Below, one piece after another: positions 43,449-51,705 of a stretch of DNA of 64,000 nt. Source of the DNA: Terriglobia bacterium (GTDB lineage Bacteria; Acidobacteriota; Terriglobia; Acidiferrales; UBA7541); NCBI GenBank assembly GCA_020073375.1, contig JAIQFG010000008.1, positions 1-64,000 on the forward strand. The letters run 5' to 3'. The notes beneath the pieces are model-generated. The model ran no database searches, was not told where the DNA came from, and saw only the letters and a program-made list of their open reading frames with translations. Each line of letters begins with the position of its first letter. Within the stretch, counting starts at the first letter, position 1. A program made the translations under genes and the position numbers.

Positions 43449-45269
43449 TTAATTTTGCGTTCCGAGGCCCCCGACGCCCAGATTGCTTGTTTTTTCCGGG
43501 ACTCGAGCCGGTATTCCCACCAGCACATCGACGGCGATGGGGTTATTGGCGCGAATCGCCGGCCGGAATTTCCAACTGCTGAAAGCGATCACGGCCTGCG
43601 CATCCATGTCCGGCTGAAGTCCCTGAAAAACCTGGACATCGCTGACCGAGCCGTCCTTATTAATGGAAGCACGCAAGACAATTAGTTTGTCGGCATCTTT
43701 GTCCGGGATGGCGGTCCGCCGAAAATCGAATTGCTGGCTGGCGTCGGGCGGAACCAGCCCTTGCTCCAGCCGAACAGAGCTGTCGTTGGCCTGCGAGGTG
43801 GTTGCTGCCCCGGCTTGGTGCGCGCAATACTGCAGAACCCAGCTCTTGCCCGGCATCGGCAAGAAAATGGTGTAGACCTTTCCACAAGCGAGCGCGCCGT
43901 ACGCATCCAGGCCTCCGCCACCCATCGGACCGGTGGCAACAACCAGAGGTGGCCTGTGGAATTTCGTCGCGGAAATCACTGGAAACACAGTAGTTGCAGC
44001 TATCGTGCCGTGCAGAATTCCGTGCGCGTCTACTCCCCCTGCTGATCCGGCACCGCCCGAAACGCTCAAGATCGCGTTCCCTCGTGAATCTCCACCCCCA
44101 CCCCCGCCCGACGAGCCGCGACCAACGGCGACGCTGGCATCGCCACCGGCACCCGGCGTGGCCGAGCTTGAAGTGTTACCTGAACTTCCGCCGGCTGGCG
44201 CCCCAGGAACACCGCCTGGGGATCCGGGCCCGACGGGGCTGGGAGCGATCGCCAGGGTCGCGTAGCGATTGCCTTGCGCCAAGCTTGCGAGTTTGGAATA
44301 CGTCCCCGGATCCACGGAAAGGACCACCATGTCGGTGTCGCCGTTTCCGGACGGGCCGGTGGATGGAGAGTTCAGGCTGCGCGCTGAGGGGGTCATATTT
44401 GAATTCAGGTAGGAGCCGGGAAGTTGCGGCTGCTGTCCCGTGCCTGCGATGCGAATGGAAAGCTGAGGCCCGCCCGAAGAAATCGCGGGGGCTGCGGAGG
44501 CCTGCTGGTCCTCGGAAGCGCTCAAGCTGTGCGCTGTGGGCGCCATGCTTGAATTCAGGAAGGAAACGGGGAGTTGCGGTTGCGGCACGGTGGCAGCGAT
44601 GCGAATGGGCAGTTGCGGCGCATTGGCCGGCATGGAGGGAGCCGCGGCCGCAGGCTGATTCTGCGAGGCCTGGGCGGCATTCGGCCGGTGAAACGTAAGA
44701 TCCACTTGCGGCTTAGCGATGTCCGGCTGCTTCACCAGAATGATATCCGGAAGCTTTTGATCCGTGGGGATGACGATGTCAGGCGCGGCCGATTTTTGGA
44801 CGATAGTCTGGCGCACGTTATCCGGCTTCATGGGATTGAGCACGATTGTGTACTGCGGATGAAAGATCACGGCCCCGGGAGCCGGGGCGTGATCGGGTTG
44901 GTGCGCTGGTCCGGGGCGGCCGCCTGGGCCCGCCGGCTTTATGCGCGGCAGATCCCGCAGGATCTTCAGCGCCTGCATGTCGATGTAGATGGGCCCGGGA
45001 TCCTGGCTTTCCGGCTGGCGCGGCGATTCCCGCACGGACAGGAAAGCAAACTGGACTGCGAGCAAAAATGCGAAAACGTGCAGGAAAACCGATGAAAAAA
45101 AGCCGCCGACGGGCCTGAGCCACGCCCCCTTACGCCGCCAACGGAAGTCCCAATCCGTCCGGGAAGATTTTGGGGCGCGGGAAAACAATAGGAGGGCAAA
45201 GTCCCTGGGCCAGGCGCCAAAGCGCGACTCCCATCGAATTTCAAAACGTTGTCGAGTTCGCATGGGCAT
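43449..45269 (-). CDS. Long TonB-like energy transducer with Gly/Pro/Ser-rich linker
   Basis: 606 aa from ATG 45269. A cytoplasmic basic N-terminus (about 55 residues) leads to one membrane helix (SSVFLHVFAFLLAVQFAFLSV). A very long Pro/Gln/Ser/Gly-rich periplasmic linker of roughly 400 residues follows. The C-terminal TonB-like domain reads KLIVLRASINKDGSVSDVQVFQGLQPDMDAQAVIAFSSWKFRPA. TonB proteins are usually 220-300 aa, so the linker is exceptional. It contains a tandem duplication (PQLPIRIAATVPQPQLPVSFLNSS / PQLSIRIAGTGQQPQLPGSYLNSN, about 40-50 residues apart). An excellent sigma-54-like promoter lies 40 bases upstream. The start could be two codons later (45263); the ribosome site GGAGAAGG is somewhat far. 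Confidence 0.8.
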   Translation of the reverse strand: MPMRTRQRFEIRWESRFGAWPRDFALLLFSRAPKSSRTDWDFRWRRKGAWLRPVGGFFSSVFLHVFAFLLAVQFAFLSVRESPRQPESQDPGPIYIDMQALKILRDLPRIKPAGPGGRPGPAHQPDHAPAPGAVIFHPQYTIVLNPMKPDNVRQTIVQKSAAPDIVIPTDQKLPDIILVKQPDIAKPQVDLTFHRPNAAQASQNQPAAAAPSMPANAPQLPIRIAATVPQPQLPVSFLNSSMAPTAHSLSASEDQQASAAPAISSGGPQLSIRIAGTGQQPQLPGSYLNSNMTPSARSLNSPSTGPSGNGDTDMVVLSVDPGTYSKLASLAQGNRYATLAIAPSPVGPGSPGGVPGAPAGGSSGNTSSSATPGAGGDASVAVGRGSSGGGGGGDSRGNAILSVSGGAGSAGGVDAHGILHGTIAATTVFPVISATKFHRPPLVVATGPMGGGGLDAYGALACGKVYTIFLPMPGKSWVLQYCAHQAGAATTSQANDSSVRLEQGLVPPDASQQFDFRRTAIPDKDADKLIVLRASINKDGSVSDVQVFQGLQPDMDAQAVIAFSSWKFRPAIRANNPIAVDVLVGIPARVPEKTSNLGVGGLGTQN

Positions 45270-45308
45270 GGGAATTCGTCCACACCTTCTCCCGCGGTAA
45301 AGCAAGAG

Positions 45309-45324
45309 AGCATGTTGCGTGCCA
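45309..45324 (-). promoter_or_regulatory. Strong sigma-54-like promoter of the TonB-like gene
   Basis: Minus strand TGGCACGCAACATGCT: the -24 heptamer TGGCACG is perfect and the -12 ATGCT differs by one base from TTGCT, with GG-N10-GC spacing. It lies about 40 bases before ATG 45269, and the sigma-54 activator gene starts 600 bases away in the opposite direction. Confidence 0.75.
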
Positions 45325-45920
45325 CATGTGATTTGGAACCGAGAACTTTCAAAATCCATTTTTTCGCGCGAATTCCAGGTAAATCCGATTGAATTCAGAG
45401 GCAAATAAGGAAGCAAGGCAACGGGCCACGCGATTTTTCACGAGTGGCGAATCTCGCTTGTATCCTTCAATAGCCACGGGTGAAGGCAAGGAGTCAACGC
45501 GAGGGGGCCGCACGAAGTGCGATTGCCTAACATGGGCGCGCCTCCCAAATGTTCAGGGTGTGAATTTATTGCGACGTTTTACGAATTCCCTGCAAAAAAC
45601 TGGTACCGATAGTACTCACTTTGGCGCGGAGCGTCTCAATCCGTATTCAAAAGCCGAATTTTGAGCGTCTACTACTGGTACTACTACCCTCGTACCGAAA
45701 TAATTGTGACTTGCGGAAATTACAGTGTGAACTTATAAATGCAACCGTTAGGTTGTCCCCCTAATGAACCAAGCGGTTCGTGCGATTGAACGAACCCGAT
45801 ACTTTTTTGTGCACGTGAATCGCTAAGGTTCATTTTCCGGCCCGCAAGTAACTTTTCGGAGATTGTTCCCTGTGGAACAGTGTCTCCGGTCGGCGCCGGA
45901 AATCCCAGGAGGACAGCCGA
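45325..45920. other. Divergent control region between the TonB-like gene and the sigma-54 activator
   Basis: No gene is supported. It holds repeated TACTA/GGTAC motifs near 45598-45695, GAACC-AAGC-GGTTC (around 45766-45780) and the nested hairpin at 45857-45888 just before the activator's ribosome site (GGAGG at 45909-45913). It probably houses activator-binding sites for the leftward sigma-54 promoter. Confidence 0.4.
45857..45888 (+). promoter_or_regulatory. Nested inverted repeat in the leader of the sigma-54 activator gene
   Basis: CGGAGA (45857-45862) pairs with TCTCCG (45883-45888) and, inside, GTTCC (45865-45869) pairs with GGAAC (45874-45878) around CTGT. It ends 32 bases before the ATG. 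It could be an operator dyad or an RNA hairpin, and it lacks a T tract. Confidence 0.4.
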
Positions 45921-47348
45921 ATGGATTCCGAACTGATCCGAGTTTTTTTCTGCAGCCCGGATATTGGTTTTGCGGAACCTCTCACGCACGCCCTCGGTCC
46001 CGGTTTTCAAATTCGCGCCACACGGGAACTTCGCTGGCCCGGTTCGGAAGAGCCGGAACGCTACGACGTCCTGCTGCTGGACCTGCAGGGCAGGGAAAAC
46101 GAAGCCGTGGTCAAGGGCGCGTTGGAATTCCTTCAGGGTGTTTCCGGTTCAAAATTTCCGCTTCCGGTAGTGGCCATCCTGCCGTCCGACGACCGCGTGA
46201 TCAGTACGCGCCTGATGGAACTGGGCGTACACCGCGTGGTAGCCAGCCCGCCCGACATGATCGAGCTGCGCATTGCATTGCGGCGCGCGCACCGGTTTTA
46301 TCAGCTGGAGAAAGAAGCGCAGGACCTTCGCGAAAACGAGACGAAGATCACGGCGCCGTATACGATGGTAGGCATCGTGGGAGCCCTGACCGAAGTGCTG
46401 TCACTAGCGCAAAAGGTTGCGCCCTGCGACGTGACCGTGCTGATCACCGGAGAAACCGGGACCGGAAAGGAAGTGTGGGCGCGGGCCATCCATCGCATGA
46501 GCGCGCGCGCGGCCCAGCCGTTTGTCGGTTTTTCGGTGGCCAATCTGCCCGAGGCGCTGATCGAGGACGAACTGTTCGGCCATGAAAAGGGCGCATTTAC
46601 CGGGGCGTCCGGGATGAGGCGCGGGCGATTCGAGGTGGCCGATCGCGGCACACTGTTCCTGGATGAGATCGGAGATCTCAGCCTGGGGTTGCAGCCGAAA
46701 CTTCTACGCGTGCTGCAAGAGCGCAGCTTCGAGCGGCTCGGCGGGTCCAAGCCCATGGCCGTGGACGTCCGGCTGATCTGCGCGACGAATCAGAACCTGC
46801 AGGAAATGGTGGAGAAGGGAACCTTCCGCGAGGATTTGTACTACCGCCTCAACGTGGTGCAACTGCATCTGCCGCCGCTACGCGAGCGGCGGGACAGCAT
46901 TCCGGAGCTGGCGCATCACTTCCTGCACCAGTTCGCGTCGCAATTCAGCAAGAAGACGAAGCGTTTTTCGCGCCTGGCGATGCAGGCCCTGGAAGAATGC
47001 CCCTGGCCCGGAAACGTCCGCGAACTGGAAAACGTGGTGCAGCGCGCGGTGGTTTTGTCGGAAGACGCCACTATTGAGCTCGATCATCTGCCGGCTGCGC
47101 TACAAAAAGGATTTTCCGAGATTGCTCCCACCCATTCCTACGACGTGGAAATCCGCGAATTCAAGAAGCGGCTGGTCCTACGGACCTTGCGCCAGTGCGG
47201 ATGGAAGAAGACGGAGACGGCCCGCTCGCTGGGCATCGCCAGAAATTATTTGCACCGCCTGATCAACCAGCTCGAAATCCAGCCGGACGATCCGGGCATG
47301 CACCAGGTGTCACGCCATCCGGCATCGCCATCCGATACAATCATGTGA
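45921..47348 (+). CDS. Sigma-54 enhancer-binding regulator with degenerate receiver, AAA+ and Fis HTH
   Basis: 475 aa. Residues 1-125 resemble a response-regulator receiver: LLLDLQG keeps an Asp (D54), but the acidic pair is reduced to SPD and the conserved Lys is missing (VASPPD), so phosphorylation is doubtful. Residues about 148-385 are the AAA+ core with Walker A GETGTGKE (177-184), sigma-54 contact loop GAFTGA (224-229), Walker B GTLFLDEIGDL and arginine-rich RLICATNQNL. A Fis-type helix-turn-helix lies near the C-terminus (RQCGWKKTETARSLGIARNYLHRLI). It activates RpoN polymerase at -24/-12 promoters. Several such sites flank the gene, making it the likely regulator of the Tad pilus region. 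Confidence 0.93.
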   Translation: MDSELIRVFFCSPDIGFAEPLTHALGPGFQIRATRELRWPGSEEPERYDVLLLDLQGRENEAVVKGALEFLQGVSGSKFPLPVVAILPSDDRVISTRLMELGVHRVVASPPDMIELRIALRRAHRFYQLEKEAQDLRENETKITAPYTMVGIVGALTEVLSLAQKVAPCDVTVLITGETGTGKEVWARAIHRMSARAAQPFVGFSVANLPEALIEDELFGHEKGAFTGASGMRRGRFEVADRGTLFLDEIGDLSLGLQPKLLRVLQERSFERLGGSKPMAVDVRLICATNQNLQEMVEKGTFREDLYYRLNVVQLHLPPLRERRDSIPELAHHFLHQFASQFSKKTKRFSRLAMQALEECPWPGNVRELENVVQRAVVLSEDATIELDHLPAALQKGFSEIAPTHSYDVEIREFKKRLVLRTLRQCGWKKTETARSLGIARNYLHRLINQLEIQPDDPGMHQVSRHPASPSDTIM

Positions 47349-47412
47349 AGTTAGGTAAAGTCTGTGCAGCCGATCCGGATTTTTGTCCGTGGAAGGATGC
47401 CTGAACCGACCG

Positions 47413-48360
47413 ATGCCCAGTGACTCGGACCGCGAAGAGTTCCGCAATCAGGTTTGTCTCCCGATGCTCACTAGAGCGCAAAACCCGGACGGCGGCTGGG
47501 GTTACCAGCAAGGCAAACAGAGCGCGACCGAACCCACCGCCTGGGCGCTCCTGGCGCTGGCGCGGCCCGAGGATTCTGGCAGGTTTGCTTCCGCGGTCGA
47601 GCGGGGCAAGCAATGGCTTCGGCGGACGCAACTGCCGGACCACTCCTGGCCGGCCTTCGCGGAAGTGACGCAGGGCGGCTGGCTCACTTCGCTAGCGTGC
47701 TTGGCGCTGCATGAACATGGAGAAGCTCCCGAGGCCGTGGCCGCCGGCGCAAACTGGCTGTGCAACCAGTGGCCCGCCGAAGGCGTGCTGTGGCGGCGCT
47801 GGCTGGTGCGATTGTTCGTCAAGCGCGGCCTGGTGCGGCAAAACCTGGCGCTGCGCGGCTGGAGTTGGACGCCGGGAACCAGCAGTTGGGTGGAGCCTAC
47901 GGCCTGCGCGTTGATTTTACTCCACCGACTTTTTCCCACTGAGATTCCGAAGGATGCCGAAAAGCGGCGGCGCATGGCCGAGGCCATGCTCTATGACCGC
48001 ATGTGCCCGGGAGGCGGATGGAATTCGGGAAACGCCGCGGTGTATGGCGTGGCCGGGATACCTCTGATTGGGCCGACCGTCTGGGCTCTGATCGCGCTGC
48101 AGAAATACCGCCAGCGCGCCGAAAATAAATCGAGCGTTGAGTGGCTGTACTCGGTCCGGGACCAGATTCAAGGGCCTATTTCCATGGCGCTGGCGCGGAT
48201 TTGCTACCAGGTGTACGGGCTTCCGGCGCCGTCCATCGTTCCCGCTTTGCGGCGCGCGTATCAGGAAAATCAATTTCTGGGAAACGTGATCGTGGCGGCT
48301 TCGTGCGCGGTGGCGCTGGATGGTCCGGCGAAGTGGCTCGATTGGGAAAGGGGCGAATAA
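47413..48360 (+). CDS. Alpha/alpha-toroid protein (squalene cyclase/prenyltransferase-like), non-catalytic?
   Basis: 315 aa. It contains QW-like repeats: NPDGGWGYQQGKQSATEPTAWALLAL, HSWPAFAEVTQGGWLTSLACLAL, SSWVEPTACALILL and GGGWNSGNAAVYGVAGIPLIGPTVWALIAL. This is the repeat build of squalene-hopene cyclases and protein prenyltransferase beta subunits. At about half the length of a hopene cyclase, and without a DxDD catalytic motif, it is probably not a cyclase. Its role is unknown. It is followed six bases later by a DUF362 gene, so they are co-transcribed. I take the ATG at 47413; the frame opens at a TTG 30 bases earlier and neither start has a good ribosome site. Confidence 0.75.
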   Translation: MPSDSDREEFRNQVCLPMLTRAQNPDGGWGYQQGKQSATEPTAWALLALARPEDSGRFASAVERGKQWLRRTQLPDHSWPAFAEVTQGGWLTSLACLALHEHGEAPEAVAAGANWLCNQWPAEGVLWRRWLVRLFVKRGLVRQNLALRGWSWTPGTSSWVEPTACALILLHRLFPTEIPKDAEKRRRMAEAMLYDRMCPGGGWNSGNAAVYGVAGIPLIGPTVWALIALQKYRQRAENKSSVEWLYSVRDQIQGPISMALARICYQVYGLPAPSIVPALRRAYQENQFLGNVIVAASCAVALDGPAKWLDWERGE

Positions 48361-48366
48361 CTTCCG

Positions 48367-49317
48367 ATGAGCGCCCACGCAGCCACGCTGACCCCTTCGC
48401 ATCAGAGGCAAGCCTCGCGTGTGGCGATCCGAAAAATCGCGGGCTATCAGAGCGAACTGGTTGCGCCAATGATGGAGACGCTGCGCGAATTCGATCTGCC
48501 GGTGCGCGGAAAAACGATTTTTCTGAAGCCCAACTTCGTTGGGCCGGATCCTGAAAATCTGATCAATACGCATCCCGCCGTGGTGGCCGCGGCGCGCGAA
48601 AGTTTTCTGCAACTGGGCGCGGAGCGCGTGCTGATCGGCGACGCCCCGGCGCTGGAGCGCGACACCGAATCCATACTGGAATCCATGCATTTGCGGGATT
48701 ACATCCGGGCGCTGCCCTCATGTTTTGTGGACCTGAATCTGGACGCGCCGCGCAAAACGGATTTGAAAACGAACGCGTCGACGCTGGGACAACTGTATTT
48801 TCCGGAGACTGTGCTGGGCGCCGACCTGGTGGTTTCCATGCCCCGGTTGAAGACGCACCACTGGGCGGGCGTAACCCTGTCGCTGAAGAACATGTTCGGG
48901 ATTGTGCCGGGAAACTGCTACGGATGGCCGAAGAACATCCTGCACTGGGCGGGGATCACGCGCTCGCTGCTGGATATCAACACCACGGTGTGCCCGGACT
49001 TCGCGATTGTGGATGGGATTGTGGGCATGGAAGGGAACGGTCCCACGCAAGGCACTCCGAAACCGTGCGGGGTGCTGGTGATGGGCAACGATCCGGTGGC
49101 GGTCGATTCCACGTGCGCGCGAATCATGGGGCTGTTGCCGGAGCGGATCGATTATCTGCAGCAGGCGGCGCTACTAATCGGGCATTTGAAGGAAGAAAAC
49201 ATTCACCAGATCGGCGAAAGCATCGCGGAAGTCCAGACAGCGTTTGAGGTGCTGGAGAACTTCCGGAAGCTGAAAGACCCACGCGCCCGATTTGGAAATC
49301 GAATTGCTCCTGTATAG
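48367..49317 (+). CDS. DUF362-domain protein
   Basis: 316 aa. DUF362 hallmarks are GKTIFLKPNFVGPDPENLINTHPAVVAAA, GADLVVSMPRLKTHHWAGVTLSLKNMFGIVPGNCYGWPKN and FAIVDGIVGMEGNGPTQGTPK...VLVMGNDPVAVDSTCARIMG. DUF362 proteins are often fused or linked to Fe-S ferredoxin domains; none is fused here, and the reaction is unknown. It is directly downstream of the toroid gene and 20 bases upstream of tadE. Its last codons overlap a sigma-54-like site (49293-49308) that may drive tadE. Confidence 0.88.
   Translation: MSAHAATLTPSHQRQASRVAIRKIAGYQSELVAPMMETLREFDLPVRGKTIFLKPNFVGPDPENLINTHPAVVAAARESFLQLGAERVLIGDAPALERDTESILESMHLRDYIRALPSCFVDLNLDAPRKTDLKTNASTLGQLYFPETVLGADLVVSMPRLKTHHWAGVTLSLKNMFGIVPGNCYGWPKNILHWAGITRSLLDINTTVCPDFAIVDGIVGMEGNGPTQGTPKPCGVLVMGNDPVAVDSTCARIMGLLPERIDYLQQAALLIGHLKEENIHQIGESIAEVQTAFEVLENFRKLKDPRARFGNRIAPV
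49293..49308 (+). promoter_or_regulatory. Sigma-54-like promoter upstream of the TadE/TadG genes
   Basis: TGGAAATCGAATTGCT, with GG-N10-GC spacing and a consensus TTGCT -12 box, 29 bases before the ATG at 49338 and inside the end of the DUF362 gene. It is 15 of 16 identical to the site at 43211-43226. Confidence 0.5.
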
Positions 49318-49337
49318 GCGAGGAACCGGGCAAATTC

Positions 49338-49838
49338 ATGGAATTAACGGATAAGTGTCTCCAATCAGAGATAGTGGCGCGCGATTTCAGGTCGCGGCTG
49401 CGGCGGTTAGCGAAAGGCGAGCGCGGATCCGAGCTTTTTGAAGTGGCACTAGTATTGCCATTACTGTTCATGCTGCTCATTGGAATTGTGTGGCTGGGGC
49501 GGGCGTACAGCATTTACCAGGCGGTGGGCCGCGCGGCTCGCGAAGGCGCGCGAGCGGCGGCGGCGCCGACCTGCGCCACCTGCGGGAATGCCGCTGGGGG
49601 CCAGGCAGTCGCGGAGGGAGTCGCGGATGAAGTGCTGACCGCCGCATCGCTGGATCCCGCGAACGCGAGCGTTTCACTGACGCCGATTCCCACTGTCGAC
49701 TCCAGCGACCCCGCGGTCTATCAGTCGTCCGGAGTATCCATCACGGTCGTCTATCCGGTGCAGTTAACCATTCCGTTCACGTCAGTGAGCGGCACGACGA
49801 TCAACATCACGTCCACGGCATCCATGCGGCCGGAGTAA
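49338..49838 (+). CDS. TadE-like pseudopilin
   Basis: 166 aa. A basic N-terminus (RLRRLAKGERGSELFEVALVLPLLFMLLIGIVWLGRAYSIYQ) carries the TadE pattern: Gly then SELFE with the Glu of prepilin-like processing, followed by a hydrophobic helix. GRAAREGARAAAAPTCATCG is the usual conserved segment after the helix. TadE proteins are pseudopilins processed by the prepilin peptidase (TadV/CpaA, 55077 here) and needed for Flp fibre assembly. It is first of a TadE-TadE-TadG run with gaps of 6 and 11 bases. Confidence 0.88.
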   Translation: MELTDKCLQSEIVARDFRSRLRRLAKGERGSELFEVALVLPLLFMLLIGIVWLGRAYSIYQAVGRAAREGARAAAAPTCATCGNAAGGQAVAEGVADEVLTAASLDPANASVSLTPIPTVDSSDPAVYQSSGVSITVVYPVQLTIPFTSVSGTTINITSTASMRPE

Positions 49839-49844
49839 TGAAAT

Positions 49845-50435
49845 TTGACCCTGCGAAATAAAATTCGTGCCGGGAAATTCCCAACGCTTCTTCCGCGATG
49901 GCTCGCAGAGCGCGCAGAGGGCGCCGAACTTTTGGAATTTTCGCTTCTGCTGCCGTTTCTGCTGGTGATTCTGGCGGGCGTGATCGATTTCGGGGGAGCC
50001 TGGGCTACGAAAGACAAGCTGGCGGGCGCGGCGCGGGAAGGCGCGCGGGTCGCGGTCGCGAACTTCAACGACACGACGAATCCGCAATGCGGCGGCACTC
50101 CCTGCTCAGTGCAGGCCGCGGCAATCGCGGCCACCCGATACTTGACTGACGCGGGCGTAAACACCTGCGGGTTCGATGCTTCGACGTCGGCGCCGGCGGC
50201 CGGCACCTTTACCTGGACGTACACAGCCAATAGTTGCACCAATCCGTGGACGCTGACGATCGAGCGCGCCGTGCCGGTAATGTCCGGCGGTGCCACCGCC
50301 ATGTGCACGCGCGTCACGATTAATTTTCCGTACGCCTGGAATTTCGGCGACGTTCTGGGGCTGCTGGTGGGCGCAAACGGTTATACCTCGACGATCACAC
50401 TGGTCAGCTCGGAGACCATGACGAATTTGAATTAG
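49845..50435 (+). CDS. Second TadE-like pseudopilin
   Basis: 196 aa. ERAEGAELLEFSLLLPFLLVILAGVIDFGGAWATKDKLAGAAREGARVAVANFND repeats the TadE architecture of its neighbour, with ELLE before the helix. The C-terminal beta-rich part has four Cys (NPQCGGTPCSVQ, NTCGFD, NSCTNP) that could form disulfides. The start is TTG 49845: the ATG seven bases earlier is out of frame and stops after seven codons, and CGGAG lies about 10 bases upstream. It is six bases after the first tadE. Confidence 0.86.
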   Translation: MTLRNKIRAGKFPTLLPRWLAERAEGAELLEFSLLLPFLLVILAGVIDFGGAWATKDKLAGAAREGARVAVANFNDTTNPQCGGTPCSVQAAAIAATRYLTDAGVNTCGFDASTSAPAAGTFTWTYTANSCTNPWTLTIERAVPVMSGGATAMCTRVTINFPYAWNFGDVLGLLVGANGYTSTITLVSSETMTNLN

Positions 50436-50446
50436 GAGCGATCTGC

Positions 50447-51697
50447 ATGGCGGCAAGCGGACGAGTTCGGAATAAACGGAACGGGGAGCGCGGCATCAGT
50501 TTGTATCTGGTTGCCGGATCCTTGTTCATCCTGCTGGGCATCAGCGCCCTGGCCATCGATCTGGCTTCGCTGTACGTGGCGCGCAATGAAGCCCAGCGGG
50601 CCGCGGATTCGGCGGCGCTGGCCGGCGCGAAAGTATTCGTGGAGTCAGGCTGCATCAATTCCGGGACCTGCGCCGGGCAGGAAGGGGCCGCGACCACGCG
50701 CGCCGTGCGGGTGGGCAGCCAGAATATTCTGGCCGGCGTAAACGTGACGGTCAATGCGGGCGATGTCAGTTTTGATGTGGGGACGCCGCAGAATCCGCGG
50801 ATTACCGTGACGGTTGAAAGCGGCAACCTGAACACATTCTTCGCGAAGGCGTTTGGAATTGCCTCGACGGGCGGGGTTAATGCGACTGCTACCGCGGAGG
50901 CTTATACGCCTTCAGGGACTGCGGGTGGGCCGACGTTTTGCACCAGCTGCGTGCGGCCGTGGCTGATTCCGAATTGCGATCCAAATGTTCTCCATATAAT
51001 TCCGCTGGGTGTGAATTGCGGAGGAGCGGCCCCGCTGCTGGATCCTGCAAGCAACTACAGTGTGGCAAATCCGGGATGCTCAAGCGGCGGCGGCGTGATT
51101 GGCGAACCGATTTTGATCGCGATCGAGACGCAACCCACCGTGTACGGGGCCGCGGATGACGGCACCGGGATGGTGGGCTATCAAACTTCCATCACCACCT
51201 GCAATACGGGCCAAAAGACTTGCGGCACCACGACGCCCACAATCACGGGTACCAAGATTAATTTTACCGTCCCAGGAATCGATACGCTCCTGCACCTGCC
51301 GATCAATACGTTTGGCGCCCCGCCTCCCGCGCCGGTTGCTCCGGTGGGACAGGACTACGTGGATGCTACGATTTGTCCGCTGCAAATCCATGCCGGCGCG
51401 CTGAACCCGCTGGTCGCGCAGGGTGTGGTCCCCGTGGACAGCGTGATCAGCACGAGCGATTCGATTGTGACGGCGTATATTTTCGATTCCAACAACCTGC
51501 CGCTCGCCGCAGGGTCAACACCCACAATCGTCGGCTTCGCCCAGATTTTTGTCTCGCAAGTGGATTCCAACGGCGACGTCTGGGGCGTGATTCTGAGCCT
51601 GGCGGGCTGCGGCAACAGCGGCGGAAGCTGCTCGAGCGGAAGCGTCATCAAGGGCCCGACCACGCTGCCGGTGCGCCTGATCCGGCAAGCTTCCTAA
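50447..51697 (+). CDS. TadG-like pilus-assembly protein
   Basis: 416 aa. NGERGISLYLVAGSLFILLGISALAIDLASLYVARNEAQRAADSAALAGAKVFVESG is the TadG-type N-terminus (Flp pilus-assembly TadE/G-like), with one membrane helix and the AADSAALAGA motif. The large extracytoplasmic part is Cys/Gly-rich (TFCTSCVRPWLIPNCDPN, GCGNSGGSCSSGS) and lacks an obvious von Willebrand domain. It probably works with the two TadE proteins in pilus anchoring. AGGAG upstream supports ATG 50447. Confidence 0.85.
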   Translation: MAASGRVRNKRNGERGISLYLVAGSLFILLGISALAIDLASLYVARNEAQRAADSAALAGAKVFVESGCINSGTCAGQEGAATTRAVRVGSQNILAGVNVTVNAGDVSFDVGTPQNPRITVTVESGNLNTFFAKAFGIASTGGVNATATAEAYTPSGTAGGPTFCTSCVRPWLIPNCDPNVLHIIPLGVNCGGAAPLLDPASNYSVANPGCSSGGGVIGEPILIAIETQPTVYGAADDGTGMVGYQTSITTCNTGQKTCGTTTPTITGTKINFTVPGIDTLLHLPINTFGAPPPAPVAPVGQDYVDATICPLQIHAGALNPLVAQGVVPVDSVISTSDSIVTAYIFDSNNLPLAAGSTPTIVGFAQIFVSQVDSNGDVWGVILSLAGCGNSGGSCSSGSVIKGPTTLPVRLIRQAS

Positions 51698-51705
51698 AAA
51701 ACATT

